From: Thalassobellus sediminis
Lineage (GTDB): Bacteria > Bacteroidota > Bacteroidia > Flavobacteriales > Flavobacteriaceae
Length of the DNA stretch: 64,000 nt
Reading direction: 5' to 3'
Assembly (NCBI RefSeq): GCF_044386045.1
Contig: NZ_JBISCD010000035.1
Span: 1-64,000, forward strand
Part shown: piece by piece, positions 8,487-16,634 of the stretch
How the letters are laid out: each line of letters starts with the position of its first letter
How positions within the stretch are numbered: the first letter of the stretch is position 1
Translations under genes and position numbers: made by a program
The notes under the pieces: generated by a model
Told to the model about the DNA's origin: nothing
Seen by the model: only the letters and a program-made list of their open reading frames with translations
The model's database searches: none

Positions 8487-8911
8487 GAATCTTGAAATTT
8501 ATATTTGTTATTATACTTAATTTTTTGATTTATCATTTTACTGAAAAACTTTTTATTTTCCTTAAGCATCTGGTTGTTTTTAAAACGGATAAAACGTCCA
8601 TTTGCATGTATACTTAAACTGTTTGATTTATAAAGAACTAACTGGTAGTATGGAATAACCCAGCTAAAGTTTTTTAAACCTTTATTAATATAAACTATGA
8701 TGCCTGATTCACGCAGCTCAATATTTGCGTAGTTGGGGTCTGATATAGAATTCATGTATTGTTTTAAATTAAGACTAACATCTTCTATAATCATTCTTTT
8801 AGATCCAACCCCTTTCATTTTAAAAGATTTTATAAATGAATAGGGTTTTCCAACCAAATCTGTTATAAGCATCTTGTCATTATCATTAGTATAAGTAGTA
8901 TCTATAAACAT
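8483..8911 (-). CDS. Protein of unknown function at the head of the photolyase operon
   Basis: A 142-residue protein without signal peptide or clear membrane helix. It has mixed strand/helix text (LITDLVGKPYSFIKSFKMKG, then NIELRESGIIVYINKG, then IPYYQLVLYKSNSLSIHANG) and a Lys-rich C-terminus, and may resemble a PH-like or lipocalin-like beta fold. I recognise no family. The ATG at 8911 gives 142 residues; an internal ATG 13 codons in is an alternative. It is the first gene after the shared operator, so it probably belongs to the light or oxidative stress response. Confidence 0.7.
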   Translation of the reverse strand: MFIDTTYTNDNDKMLITDLVGKPYSFIKSFKMKGVGSKRMIIEDVSLNLKQYMNSISDPNYANIELRESGIIVYINKGLKNFSWVIPYYQLVLYKSNSLSIHANGRFIRFKNNQMLKENKKFFSKMINQKIKYNNKYKFQDS

Positions 8912-8912
8912 A

Positions 8913-8934
8913 ATATTTGAATATATTCAAATAT
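8913..8934. promoter_or_regulatory. 22-bp perfect palindrome at the start of the folE-phrB operon
   Basis: ATATTTGAATA followed by its exact complement, with no loop. It overlaps the -7 box (TATATTTG, 8928-8935) and ends two bases before the ATG at 8911. A site here would block or position RNA polymerase, so it may be a second operator. No similar palindrome exists at the TetR or fasciclin promoters. Confidence 0.5.
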
Positions 8935-8940
8935 ACAAAA

Positions 8941-8973
8941 TGTTTAACAATATAGCAAAAAAGTTAAACAAAA
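8941..8973 (-). promoter_or_regulatory. Putative regulon operator, folE-phrB operon copy
   Basis: On the minus strand: TTTTGTTTAAC, 15 bases, TTAAACA, followed by TTTTG and the -7 box TATATTTG (8928-8935). The half-sites, spacing and distance to the -7 box match the promoter of the TetR-like gene (13053-13085) base for base outside the spacer. This is the main evidence that the two transcripts are coregulated. Confidence 0.7.
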
Positions 8974-9001
8974 TGATTTATCGAACTATAAGAAAGATTT
9001 A

Positions 9002-10426
9002 TTAAGCTTTAACAAGTTTATTAATCATGCCTTTAAAAATAATCCCATGAAAAGGAAGTACACTATACCAATATAGTCGTCCCCAAAGTCCGCGAGGTCT
9101 AAAAGTGGCTGTTTGTTTTAGTAGGTTATCTTCTATTTTAAATTCTAGCCACGCTTCTCCAGGAAGCTTCATTTCGGCGTAAAGCAAAAGTTTTTGTTGT
9201 TTTTTATTTGCAAAAATAACTCTCCAAAAATCTAGCGCATCACCAGCATCTAAATCTGTTGGACTCGTGCGGCCTCTTCGTAAACCAATACCTCCAAATA
9301 GTTTATCAATATAGCCTCTTATTTTCCATAAAAACGTGCCATAGTACCAACCCGTTTTACCACCAATGCTCCAGATTTTATCAATGGTTTTATTTGTGTC
9401 TTTTATAGGTCTTTCTTTGTAATCTTTAAAGCAGCCGTAAACAGGAACATTTATATATTTATGCAGATTATTTCTTAATCTACCACTGCTTACCATTGAG
9501 TCTTTCCAACTAGAAACGATACTGTTTTGTTCTATTTTTTCGAAAGCAAGTTCTACAGCTTGAATATATGTTAAAGGTTTTACATTTAGTAATTTATTTA
9601 TATTACTAGGTTTTCCAATAATTTGAATACCCATACTATCAACCAGAGTAGATGCTAATTTGTATGAGGTAGAAGTTACAAAATAAAGCCAATACGATGA
9701 TAATTTTGGCGTCATTACTGGTACAGTAAGAATATAACGTTTTAAATTTCTAGCTTTTGCAAACTGAAGTAATAACTCTTTATAAGTTAAAATTTCTGGA
9801 CCAAAAACATCATATGTTTTGTTGAATAATTCCTCGTTTCCAGCAGCTCCATATAAAAATGTTAAAACGTCTCTAACAGCAAGTGGCTGTGTTTTGGTGT
9901 TTAACCATTTTGGAGCAATCATAAAAGGAAGTTTTTCTACTAAATCTCTAATAATTTCGAAAGAAGAACTGCCAGAGCCTACAATTATACCAGCTTTAAA
10001 TATGGTTGTAGCATATTTTTTTGAATTTAAAATTTCTTCAACATTTTTTCTAGAACGTAAATGTTTAGAAAGTTCCTTTTCGTTAGTGATGCCACCTAAA
10101 TAAATAACCTGTTTGGTGTTTGTGGTTTCTATATATAATTTAAAATTTTTAGCACAACGCTCTTCAAGAGATTCAAAATCTTTTGAAGGATTAGACATAG
10201 AGTGTATTAAGTAATAGGCAACATCAATATCTTTAGGGATATTATTTAGTGTATTCGGTTTTAAAAAATCGGCTTCAATAACATAAATGTTTTCTTCTTC
10301 TAGATAGTTCTTGTCTGCCCTTAGTTTATCACGAACTAAACAAACAACCTGATGTCCCTCGTTTATTAAAAGCGGGATAAGTCGTTTGCCTATATAACCA
10401 GTAGCACCTGTAACAAGAATTTTCAT
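9002..10426 (-). CDS. NAD(P)-binding SDR/epimerase-like protein with DUF2867-type C-terminal domain
   Basis: A 474-residue cytoplasmic protein. The N-terminal 300 residues are an atypical extended SDR (ILVTGATGYIGKRLIPLL, then AYYLIHSM at about 71-78 and VIYLGGI). The last 150 residues (WYYGTFLWKIRGYIDKLFGG, TDLDAGDALDFWRV, then GRLYWYSVLPFHGIIFKGMI) match the DUF2867 type of SRPBCC-like domain. Its start overlaps the flavin reductase gene by 4 bases (ATGA). The substrate is unknown; the family is common in photolyase clusters. Confidence 0.88.
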   Translation of the reverse strand: MKILVTGATGYIGKRLIPLLINEGHQVVCLVRDKLRADKNYLEEENIYVIEADFLKPNTLNNIPKDIDVAYYLIHSMSNPSKDFESLEERCAKNFKLYIETTNTKQVIYLGGITNEKELSKHLRSRKNVEEILNSKKYATTIFKAGIIVGSGSSSFEIIRDLVEKLPFMIAPKWLNTKTQPLAVRDVLTFLYGAAGNEELFNKTYDVFGPEILTYKELLLQFAKARNLKRYILTVPVMTPKLSSYWLYFVTSTSYKLASTLVDSMGIQIIGKPSNINKLLNVKPLTYIQAVELAFEKIEQNSIVSSWKDSMVSSGRLRNNLHKYINVPVYGCFKDYKERPIKDTNKTIDKIWSIGGKTGWYYGTFLWKIRGYIDKLFGGIGLRRGRTSPTDLDAGDALDFWRVIFANKKQQKLLLYAEMKLPGEAWLEFKIEDNLLKQTATFRPRGLWGRLYWYSVLPFHGIIFKGMINKLVKA

Positions 10427-11052
10427 TTATGCATTTGTAATTTTGGTCTTTGGTAACCAAAACGGGTATTGCTTTTAGGAATAGCATAGCCATCTAAACC
10501 ATTAATTGTGGCTACTTCAGCTTTTGCTAGATCTATAAACCCATCATCTTGTAAAAGATTATCCTTTATGTGTAAGCCAATAATTTTACCGATAACTAAT
10601 ATAGTGTTATTTGCTTTAATATCATACTCTTCTACAAATTGCATTGCTAATTGTACAGGGGCATTATTTACAAAAGGAGCGTAAAAATTGTTTTTATATT
10701 CAGAATTTAAATTTGTAACACCAAATTCTGAAACAGAAGCATCATATTTAGCTGATGTATGGTGGGCATCTTCTATAATACTTTTATGAATATGATTTAT
10801 GGTATAAAAACCATTAGATTTTATATTGTCATAGGTATTTCTAATTACTGTTGTTGGCCTCATAAAGAATCCTAGCATGGCAGGGCTAGATCCAATATGT
10901 GTTACAGAACTAAAAACTGCAACATTTTCTATTCCTGCATTAGATTTTGTACCTATAAGATTAGATGATTTATATCCAGAACAACTATTTATTAAATTAA
11001 TTTTATATAAATGTTCTAGATTTTCAATGGAACTTTCATTTAAATAATTCAT
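10423..11052 (-). CDS. Flavin reductase-like, FMN-binding split-barrel protein
   Basis: A 209-residue protein of the flavin reductase domain family. Visible features are CSGYKSSNLIGTKSNAGIEN (24-43), VAVFSSVTHIGSSPAMLGFF (44-63) and the later NNFYAPFVNNAPVQLAMQFV segment. It could supply reduced flavin or bind FMN in the redox branch of this regulon. It overlaps the next gene downstream by 4 bases, and its start overlaps the aarF stop by one base, so it is tightly coupled to both. Confidence 0.85.
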   Translation of the reverse strand: MNYLNESSIENLEHLYKINLINSCSGYKSSNLIGTKSNAGIENVAVFSSVTHIGSSPAMLGFFMRPTTVIRNTYDNIKSNGFYTINHIHKSIIEDAHHTSAKYDASVSEFGVTNLNSEYKNNFYAPFVNNAPVQLAMQFVEEYDIKANNTILVIGKIIGLHIKDNLLQDDGFIDLAKAEVATINGLDGYAIPKSNTRFGYQRPKLQMHK

Positions 11053-12362
11053 TATAAATTGATATAATTATTTATTTTGATGTTTTGAGATTTAAGATCA
11101 AACATTAAATTGTAGAGTCCAAAAAAAGTTCTGTTTATATAAATAAAATGTTTAGAGCCACGATTGCCATTCATCTTTTTTAAATCGGTACTTTTAGAAT
11201 AGCGTTCTCCTAATTCTGCTATTTTACCAAAGAATTCAGCATCCGAAAAATCAAAAGTTTCAGAATGAAAAGGCTGTGTGAATAAACTAAGCATTTCATG
11301 AAACATTGCTGTAAAAAACTCAAGTTCTTCTTTGCTATCATCTTCTTTAAGTATTTCTAGTTCGTATAATTTTGAAATAAAAAAATGGCTATTGTTAATA
11401 TTTTCAGGATTTGCAAGCTCAAAATAAGGTGTGTAAAATTCATCTGGAATAGATTTCATACATCCAAAATCAAGTGCTATTAATTCTGTTTTATTTGATA
11501 TTAAGAAGTTTCCAGGGTGTGGATCTGCATGTACTTTTTTTAGTTTATGAATTTGAAACATGTAAAAATCCCATAGTGCTTGACCTAATTTATTTGATTT
11601 TTCTTGATTGGTATTATAAGTTGTAAATTCAGAAAGGTGCTCTCCTTCCATATAATCCATAGTTATAATACGTTCAGAAGATAAATCTTCATAATAGTTC
11701 GGAAACAAAAGGTTGGAAATGTGAGAGCAAGCGAAAGCAATTTCTTTACTTTGCTTCATTTCCAACACATAATTTGTTTCCTCAACCAATTTATTTTCAA
11801 CTTCTTTAAAATATTTATTAGAGTCTTTACCTTTTATGTTAAACATACTCATGGCAATAGGTTTTACCATTGCTAAATCTGAAGCAATACTTTCCGCAAC
11901 TCCTGGGTATTGGATTTTCACAGCAAGTTTTATCCCATTTTTTTCTGCAATATGGACTTGTCCAATGCTAGCAGCATTTACAGAAGTTGCGTTGAAAGTA
12001 TCAAATATGTCATTTGGTGTTTTGCCAAAATATTTTTTAAATGTTTTTAGTACTAAAGGTGGTGATAATGGTGGCACAGAGAATTGTGCTAACGAAAATT
12101 TCTCGACATAAGCCTGTGGTAAAATGCTTTTTTCCATACTAAGCATTTGTGCTACTTTTAGAGCGCTTCCCTTTAATTGTTTTAAGCCATCATATATATC
12201 GGTTGCATTATTTTTGTTTAAACGCTCTTTGGCTTCCATTTCAGAATTAACCATTTTATCACCATAATACTTAATGTAATTAACACCTACTTTAGCTCCT
12301 GTTGAAACCAATTTTGTAGCACGTTGTATTTTAGATGTTGGTATTTTATCTATAGTTTTCAT
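11052..12362 (-). CDS. ABC1/AarF (UbiB-like) atypical kinase
   Basis: A 436-residue ABC1-family protein kinase-like protein. Family marks are the KxGQ-like helix KGSALKVAQMLSMEKSILP (about 65-83), the Ala-rich nucleotide loop ASIGQVHIAE, the lysine in VKIQYPG, and the catalytic segments HADPHPGNFL and IALDFGCMK. UbiB relatives support quinone biosynthesis or lipid homeostasis; quinone work in this gene set is not evident, so a stress-linked lipid role is equally possible. It is 4 bases after the TetR-like regulator. Confidence 0.9.
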   Translation of the reverse strand: MKTIDKIPTSKIQRATKLVSTGAKVGVNYIKYYGDKMVNSEMEAKERLNKNNATDIYDGLKQLKGSALKVAQMLSMEKSILPQAYVEKFSLAQFSVPPLSPPLVLKTFKKYFGKTPNDIFDTFNATSVNAASIGQVHIAEKNGIKLAVKIQYPGVAESIASDLAMVKPIAMSMFNIKGKDSNKYFKEVENKLVEETNYVLEMKQSKEIAFACSHISNLLFPNYYEDLSSERIITMDYMEGEHLSEFTTYNTNQEKSNKLGQALWDFYMFQIHKLKKVHADPHPGNFLISNKTELIALDFGCMKSIPDEFYTPYFELANPENINNSHFFISKLYELEILKEDDSKEELEFFTAMFHEMLSLFTQPFHSETFDFSDAEFFGKIAELGERYSKSTDLKKMNGNRGSKHFIYINRTFFGLYNLMFDLKSQNIKINNYINL

Positions 12363-12366
12363 AGGC

Positions 12367-13023
12367 CTAATTCATTTGAAATTTTTCTTTAAAAAGGAAT
12401 TTCCCTAAATCAATAACGCTTTTTAATGGGGCAATGTCTAAAACATCAAAACTGGTATTCACAGATTTTTCAATAAAAATGTCTGTTTTTTCAAAAGACG
12501 GTGAACTATCATCAATCCAAAATTTCATGGTTAATAATAATTGTATCCACGCTGATTCTTTTAATGTTTTTTGCTGAATTTTTTGAATCTTTTCTTGTTT
12601 TATATCCAGTATTTCAATGTCTAACTGGTCTATGTAATTTGTGAATTGATGCTTTAGTCCAGAAAGTATTTTTATACCTTTTAAACTATTTTTATGCTTA
12701 TCAAGCGCATATATTACATAGCTTCTGTTTGCTGTAAGGTTTTCAAAAAAAGTAAAGTATAAGCTTAGAAGTTTGTTTCTTGCATCGAAAGAGTCATAAT
12801 CTTCACTTTTATTTAAAGCATTTATGGAGTTATGAAAAAAAGTTTGAAAAATTTCTTTTTCAACAACTTCAAAAGAAGAAAAGAATTCATAAAACTTTGC
12901 TTCTTCAAAAGTGTACTTTTTAGAAAAAGCAAAAACAGATTTAGGGTTTTCGCTATGCTCTAATACATAGTCCATGAAAAATGATATTATATCATTTTTT
13001 GAAATCGTTTTATTCTTTGCCAT
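12367..13023 (-). CDS. TetR/AcrR-like transcriptional regulator
   Basis: A 218-residue protein whose N-terminus (KTISKNDIISFFMDYVLEHS and then FSKKYTFEEAKFYEFFSSF) matches the divergent helix-turn-helix of a flavobacterial TetR-like group; the remaining 150 residues are helical, as in ligand-binding TetR domains. I chose the ATG at 13023; the frame upstream to 13050 overlaps the -7 box. It is the first gene of its transcript and has the bipartite motif in its own promoter, so it is probably autoregulated and controls the downstream photolyase operon and fasciclin gene. Ligand or signal is unknown. Confidence 0.8.
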   Translation of the reverse strand: MAKNKTISKNDIISFFMDYVLEHSENPKSVFAFSKKYTFEEAKFYEFFSSFEVVEKEIFQTFFHNSINALNKSEDYDSFDARNKLLSLYFTFFENLTANRSYVIYALDKHKNSLKGIKILSGLKHQFTNYIDQLDIEILDIKQEKIQKIQQKTLKESAWIQLLLTMKFWIDDSSPSFEKTDIFIEKSVNTSFDVLDIAPLKSVIDLGKFLFKEKFQMN

Positions 13024-13039
13024 AATGATTAATTTACGG

Positions 13040-13047
13040 TAAAGATA
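13040..13047 (-). promoter_or_regulatory. -7 box of the TetR-like gene
   Basis: On the minus strand TATCTTTA, close to the Bacteroidota TAnnTTTG consensus, 17 bases upstream of the chosen ATG. It excludes the longer reading frame as a start and lies directly downstream of the operator copy at 13053-13085. Confidence 0.55.
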
Positions 13048-13052
13048 CAAAA

Positions 13053-13085
13053 TGTTTAATTTATTTCAATATTTGTTAAACAAAA
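13053..13085 (-). promoter_or_regulatory. Putative regulon operator, TetR-like gene copy
   Basis: On the minus strand: TTTTGTTTAAC, 15 bases, TTAAACA, then TTTTG and the -7 box TATCTTTA. It is identical in geometry to 8941-8973. Within it, TTTGTTAAACAAA (13072-13084, plus strand) is itself nearly palindromic. Its position just upstream of the -7 box suits repression or autoregulation. Confidence 0.7.
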
Positions 13086-13106
13086 TAATTTATTTTTATA
13101 TAAATT

Positions 13107-13781
13107 TTAACAACAATTGTCGTCTTTTACTAGTTTACAACTAGAAACAGCTGTTATAGCTCCTAAGATTGGAGCAGAGATATATAACCATAAATATTGA
13201 AAATTCCCTGTAAAAAGAGCGGGAGCAATAGAACGAATAGGATTCATTGAAGCTTTTGTAATCGGGCCAGCAAACATAGCTTCCAATAGAATTACACCTC
13301 CAACAGCAATGGCTGCCATAGTACCAATCTCTTTGCTTCCTGTTGAAATATTCATGATTACTACCATTAAAAAGAACGTAAGTAAAAATTCTAATATCGC
13401 TGCTTTGTAAGGCGGAAATCCTTCTATTGGAGTCGTTTCTCCTAAGAATTGACTTTCAGGAAATAAAAACCATAATAAAAAAGAAGCAAGTATAGCTCCA
13501 ATAGCTTGCGCTAAAATATATTGGGGTACTTTTTTCCAAGGGAATTTTTTTGCAAAAGCAAATCCAATGGTTACAGCTGGATTAAAGTGTGCACCAGAAG
13601 TTTCCCCAAAAGCATATATCATTGCCATAACTATAAGACCCCAAGTGGCAGCAACACCAACATGAGAAATACTTCCATTAGTAATCTCATTAATAGTCAT
13701 TGCACCGCAACCACAAAACACCATAGCGAAGGTGCCAATTGTTTCGGCATAATACTGTTTCATATTGGTAATTTTATTCAT
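13107..13781 (-). CDS. Aquaporin/MIP-family channel with NPA and NPI motifs
   Basis: A 224-residue channel with six membrane helices. The first pore motif is canonical (HFNPAVT, NPA 67-69). The second is NPI (180-182) followed by the selectivity-filter Arg183 and SIAPALF, as in AqpZ-like channels. The C-terminus ends in an acidic stretch and two cysteines (DDNCC). I chose the ATG at 13781; the longer frame begins with TTG upstream of the -7 box at 13810-13817 (TATATTTG on the minus strand). Water or small-solute (possibly metalloid) transport cannot be decided from the sequence. Confidence 0.88.
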   Translation of the reverse strand: MNKITNMKQYYAETIGTFAMVFCGCGAMTINEITNGSISHVGVAATWGLIVMAMIYAFGETSGAHFNPAVTIGFAFAKKFPWKKVPQYILAQAIGAILASFLLWFLFPESQFLGETTPIEGFPPYKAAILEFLLTFFLMVVIMNISTGSKEIGTMAAIAVGGVILLEAMFAGPITKASMNPIRSIAPALFTGNFQYLWLYISAPILGAITAVSSCKLVKDDNCC

Positions 13782-13909
13782 TTTATATTTTTTCTTAATT
13801 ATGATGCAGCAAATATACAATGTCTTATTTTAAGCTTTTGTTAACATATAGAAGAAATAGGAGTTGTAAATTTATTGCAACTATTTTAAAACCTAAAAAT
13901 AACTGTATT

Positions 13910-14758
13910 ATGAAAAAGGTATTATTACTATTATTAGCGTTTACGACTATAAACTTTGTAAATGCACAAATTAAAACACCACAACCGAGTCCGTTTTCTA
14001 AAGTGGAACAAAAAGTTGGTTTAACCAATGTGACTTTAGAATATTCTAGACCCAATATGCGAGGTCGTACTATTTTTGGAGACTTAGTGCCTTATGGCAA
14101 GCTTTGGAGATTAGGAGCTAATGCAAATACAAAAATTACTTTTAGTACAGATGTTACTGTTGGAGGTACTACTTTAAAAGCAGGATCGTATGCTGTTTTT
14201 GCAACACCAAACGAAAAGTCTTGGGAAGTTGTATTTTATAACGATACATCTAATTGGGGTGTACCCAAAACGCTGGAGGAAGCTAAAGTTGTTGCTACTG
14301 TTACGGCTGAAGTGTATCCAATGCCAATAAAAATTGAAACGTTTACTATGACTTTTGATGATTTAACAAGTAATTCAGCAGTTTTAGGGATACTTTGGGA
14401 AGACGTTTATGTCGGGGTTAAATTTAATGTACCAACTGATTCAATGGTTTCTGCTTCTATTGATAAAGCCATGAATGGTCCTGGTGTAGGAGACTACTTT
14501 TCGGCAGCAGTATATTATTTGCAATCTGGAAAAGATATTAAACAAGCCAAAATATGGATGGATAAAGCAATGGAAATGGCTGGTGATAAAGCAGCTTTTT
14601 GGCAATTAAGACAACAATCGTTAATTTATGCAAAGGCAGGTGATGTAAAAGGTGCTATTGCTGTAGCTAAAAAATCGTTAGCAGGAGCAGAAGCGGCTGG
14701 TAATGCAGATTATGTAAAAATGAATAAAGAGTCTATTGCTGAGTGGAGTGGCATGTAG
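13910..14758 (+). CDS. DUF2911 domain exported protein
   Basis: A 282-residue protein with a signal peptide (MKKVLLLLLAFTTINFVNAQ). The body carries the DUF2911 pattern: SPFSKVEQKVGLTNVTLEYS, RPNMRGRTIFGDLVPYGKLW and RLGANANTKITFS. The last 90 residues look like TPR-type helices (AVYYLQSGKDIKQAKIWMDK). I chose the ATG at 13910 at the signal peptide; a frame open from 13820 has no sensible start. Function of the family is unknown. A terminator follows at 14783. Confidence 0.88.
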   Translation: MKKVLLLLLAFTTINFVNAQIKTPQPSPFSKVEQKVGLTNVTLEYSRPNMRGRTIFGDLVPYGKLWRLGANANTKITFSTDVTVGGTTLKAGSYAVFATPNEKSWEVVFYNDTSNWGVPKTLEEAKVVATVTAEVYPMPIKIETFTMTFDDLTSNSAVLGILWEDVYVGVKFNVPTDSMVSASIDKAMNGPGVGDYFSAAVYYLQSGKDIKQAKIWMDKAMEMAGDKAAFWQLRQQSLIYAKAGDVKGAIAVAKKSLAGAEAAGNADYVKMNKESIAEWSGM

Positions 14759-14782
14759 ATTTTTAGATTATTATAGAAATTT

Positions 14783-14813
14783 AAAACGCAACTTGTATGA
14801 GTTGCGTTTTTTT
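14783..14813 (+). terminator. Rho-independent terminator after the DUF2911 gene
   Basis: Stem AAACGCAAC/GTTGCGTTT with loop TTGTATGA, followed by seven further T residues. It starts 24 bases after the stop codon. Confidence 0.85.
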
Positions 14814-14819
14814 GTTTAT

Positions 14820-14893
14820 GGGCGTTTTAACACGCTTTCACTACTCGCTCCTCCTATGTCGGGAGCTCAAACAGGCCGTTCAATCGTTAACGC
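14820..14893. repeat. Dispersed hairpin element, copy A
   Basis: A GC-richer non-coding segment starting GGGCGTT and ending GTTAACGC, with an internal stem GCTCC/GGGAGC and the words GCTTTCACTACTCGCTCC and CAGGCCGTTCAATCG. Segment 50265-50340 has the same order of words in diverged form. I recall similar hairpin elements scattered through flavobacterial genomes. No coding capacity. Confidence 0.45.
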
Positions 14894-14927
14894 ACATATT
14901 TGCTAACTTCATTTTTTTAGAGTTAAT

Positions 14928-15128
14928 TTAATCTTCATCCTCTAAAAAGAAAATAGCTTCAACAGGCTGTTTAAAAAGTTTAGCTATTTTAAGAGAAAGC
15001 ACTGTAGAAGGTACATATTTGTTTTTCTCCATAGCGTTTATAGTTTGCCTACTTACACCAATTTTATCTGCTAAATCAGCTTGAGTCATATCATGAATGG
15101 CACGTTGCACTTTAATTTTATTCTTCAT
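14928..15128 (-). CDS. Xre-family helix-turn-helix regulator (short, YozG/Cro type)
   Basis: A 66-residue DNA-binding protein consisting of one HTH_3 domain: MTQADLADKIGVSRQTINAM (14-33) is the helix-turn-helix, followed by KYVPSTVLSLKIAKLFKQPV and a short acidic end. This type is usually paired with a small membrane protein, as here; it overlaps that gene by 11 bases. It probably autoregulates the pair through the inverted repeat at 15561-15585. Confidence 0.9.
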   Translation of the reverse strand: MKNKIKVQRAIHDMTQADLADKIGVSRQTINAMEKNKYVPSTVLSLKIAKLFKQPVEAIFFLEDED

Positions 15129-15543
15129 GACTTCTAGATTTATATTTTAAAAAATTGAAGCGGATGATAAAGAATATAAGCGGTGTGAACATATTGTAAA
15201 TCATTACATTTAAAAAATCCTCATTATAAACAAATGGTAAAGTAATTAATAGTATTGTATAATTAAATATTATTGCCCAAACCAAAGAGTCATTTCTTAG
15301 TTTATAAATGAACTCGTCTTCAATTTTCTCTTTGGTAAAGCCTACTAAAAGTCCACCAATAATTATTAGAGCAGAAATTATTTCATCTAAATATTCTTTA
15401 GCGAAGACGTTAATTAATCTTATAATAAAAAGATCTCTTTTTCCATCAGAAATTTGTAGAACTATTCCTGAAATTATTCCTAATAAAAATAAAGCCCAAC
15501 CAAATTTTTTATACTTGTTTGGTAATAAATAATTTGTTTTCAT
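15118..15543 (-). CDS. Four-helix membrane protein paired with an Xre regulator
   Basis: A 141-residue protein with four hydrophobic segments (about 13-30, 54-68, 85-105 and 112-131) and a charged loop KEKIEDEFIYKLRNDSLVWA. It belongs to the general type of small membrane protein found beside short Xre regulators; I do not recognise a named family. It is translated ahead of the regulator, with overlap. Confidence 0.75.
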   Translation of the reverse strand: MKTNYLLPNKYKKFGWALFLLGIISGIVLQISDGKRDLFIIRLINVFAKEYLDEIISALIIIGGLLVGFTKEKIEDEFIYKLRNDSLVWAIIFNYTILLITLPFVYNEDFLNVMIYNMFTPLIFFIIRFNFLKYKSRSHEE

Positions 15544-15560
15544 ATGTGTTCGTTTTTAGA

Positions 15561-15590
15561 TTGATTTATGTGATTGATAAATCAAAAGTA
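15561..15590 (-). promoter_or_regulatory. -7 box and inverted repeat of the Xre/membrane protein operon
   Basis: On the minus strand the -7 box TACTTTTG (15583-15590) runs into an inverted repeat TTGATTTA, 9 bases, TAAATCAA (15561-15568 with 15578-15585). The repeat overlaps the box by three bases, the right place for an autorepressor site. Binding is inferred. Confidence 0.5.
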
Positions 15591-15647
15591 AAACAAACTT
15601 TACATATAGACAAGTATAATTAACTTAAAGTAATAAAAACCATGCTT

Positions 15648-16634
15648 TTAATAGTCTAATTTGATAATTTCTCTTACGTCGTCAAGTGCTTTAATAAGGT
15701 TTTTACTAAACTCGAAAGTCATAATATCACTTTCCTTTTTACCATCTCTTATGAGTTGGTTAAAGTGCATGGTTTCGTAATTATAGCCAATAGTGTTATA
15801 GCCAAAATCTTTTATGTCTTCTTTACCATCTATAATTATAGAAACGGTTGTTGGCATATGAAACATCGTGTTAACCTTTATAGTTCCTTTTTCACAATGA
15901 ATAATAAGCTCCGTTGGAAGCACTTCTAATAAAGAGCTTTTTAAATGCGCTTTTAAATTATTATTATAATTAAAAGTCATATTACAAGAAGAATCGGCTC
16001 CGTTTTCAAAAAATGTAGCATAGGCTTCTATATTATTTGGTACTCCAATAGTAGAAAGCGCTGCAAAAATAGGGTAGATACCTATATCTAATAAACTACC
16101 GCCACCAAGATTTTTGTCAAAAAGCCTAGTGCTTGTGTCATATGGACGTTGAAATCCGAAATCGGCTTCAACTTTTAAAATAGCTCCGTAAGTTTTATTT
16201 TTTAATGCTTTTATTACAAATTGATAATGCGGTAAAAAGTAAGTCCAAAGGGCTTCCATTAAAAGTACATTCTTTTCTTTGGCCTTGGCAATCATCTCTT
16301 CAACTTCTTGGGCATCCATAGCAAAAGGTTTTTCGCCTAAAACTGCAATGCCATTTTCTAAACACAAAAGCGCATTTTCTTTATGTAAGGTGTGAGGTGT
16401 TGCAATATATACTGCATCAATGTTTGAGTCTTTTGCTAAAGCTTCATAACTGTCATAAGCTTTGCTAGCTCCATATTTATTAGCAAAATCATCTGCTTTT
16501 TCTTGATTCCTAGAAGCGACAGCATATAATTCTGCATCTTTAATAGTTAGTAAATCGGTAGCAAATTCATTAGCTATTCTGCCTAGGCCAATAATGCCCC
16601 ATTTTATTTTTTTAAGTGGTGATTTTTGTGTCAT
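15648..16634 (-). CDS. Gfo/Idh/MocA family oxidoreductase
   Basis: A 328-residue NAD(P)-dependent oxidoreductase. The N-terminal Rossmann domain shows KWGIIGLGRIANEFATDL (11-28) and the conserved GEKPFAMDAQEVEEM with the catalytic-type Lys; the C-terminal alpha/beta domain has GGGSLLDIGIYPI. It probably oxidises a sugar or cyclitol. Its start overlaps the symporter gene by 23 bases, so the two are cotranscribed and the imported substrate may be the enzyme's. Confidence 0.9.
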   Translation of the reverse strand: MTQKSPLKKIKWGIIGLGRIANEFATDLLTIKDAELYAVASRNQEKADDFANKYGASKAYDSYEALAKDSNIDAVYIATPHTLHKENALLCLENGIAVLGEKPFAMDAQEVEEMIAKAKEKNVLLMEALWTYFLPHYQFVIKALKNKTYGAILKVEADFGFQRPYDTSTRLFDKNLGGGSLLDIGIYPIFAALSTIGVPNNIEAYATFFENGADSSCNMTFNYNNNLKAHLKSSLLEVLPTELIIHCEKGTIKVNTMFHMPTTVSIIIDGKEDIKDFGYNTIGYNYETMHFNQLIRDGKKESDIMTFEFSKNLIKALDDVREIIKLDY

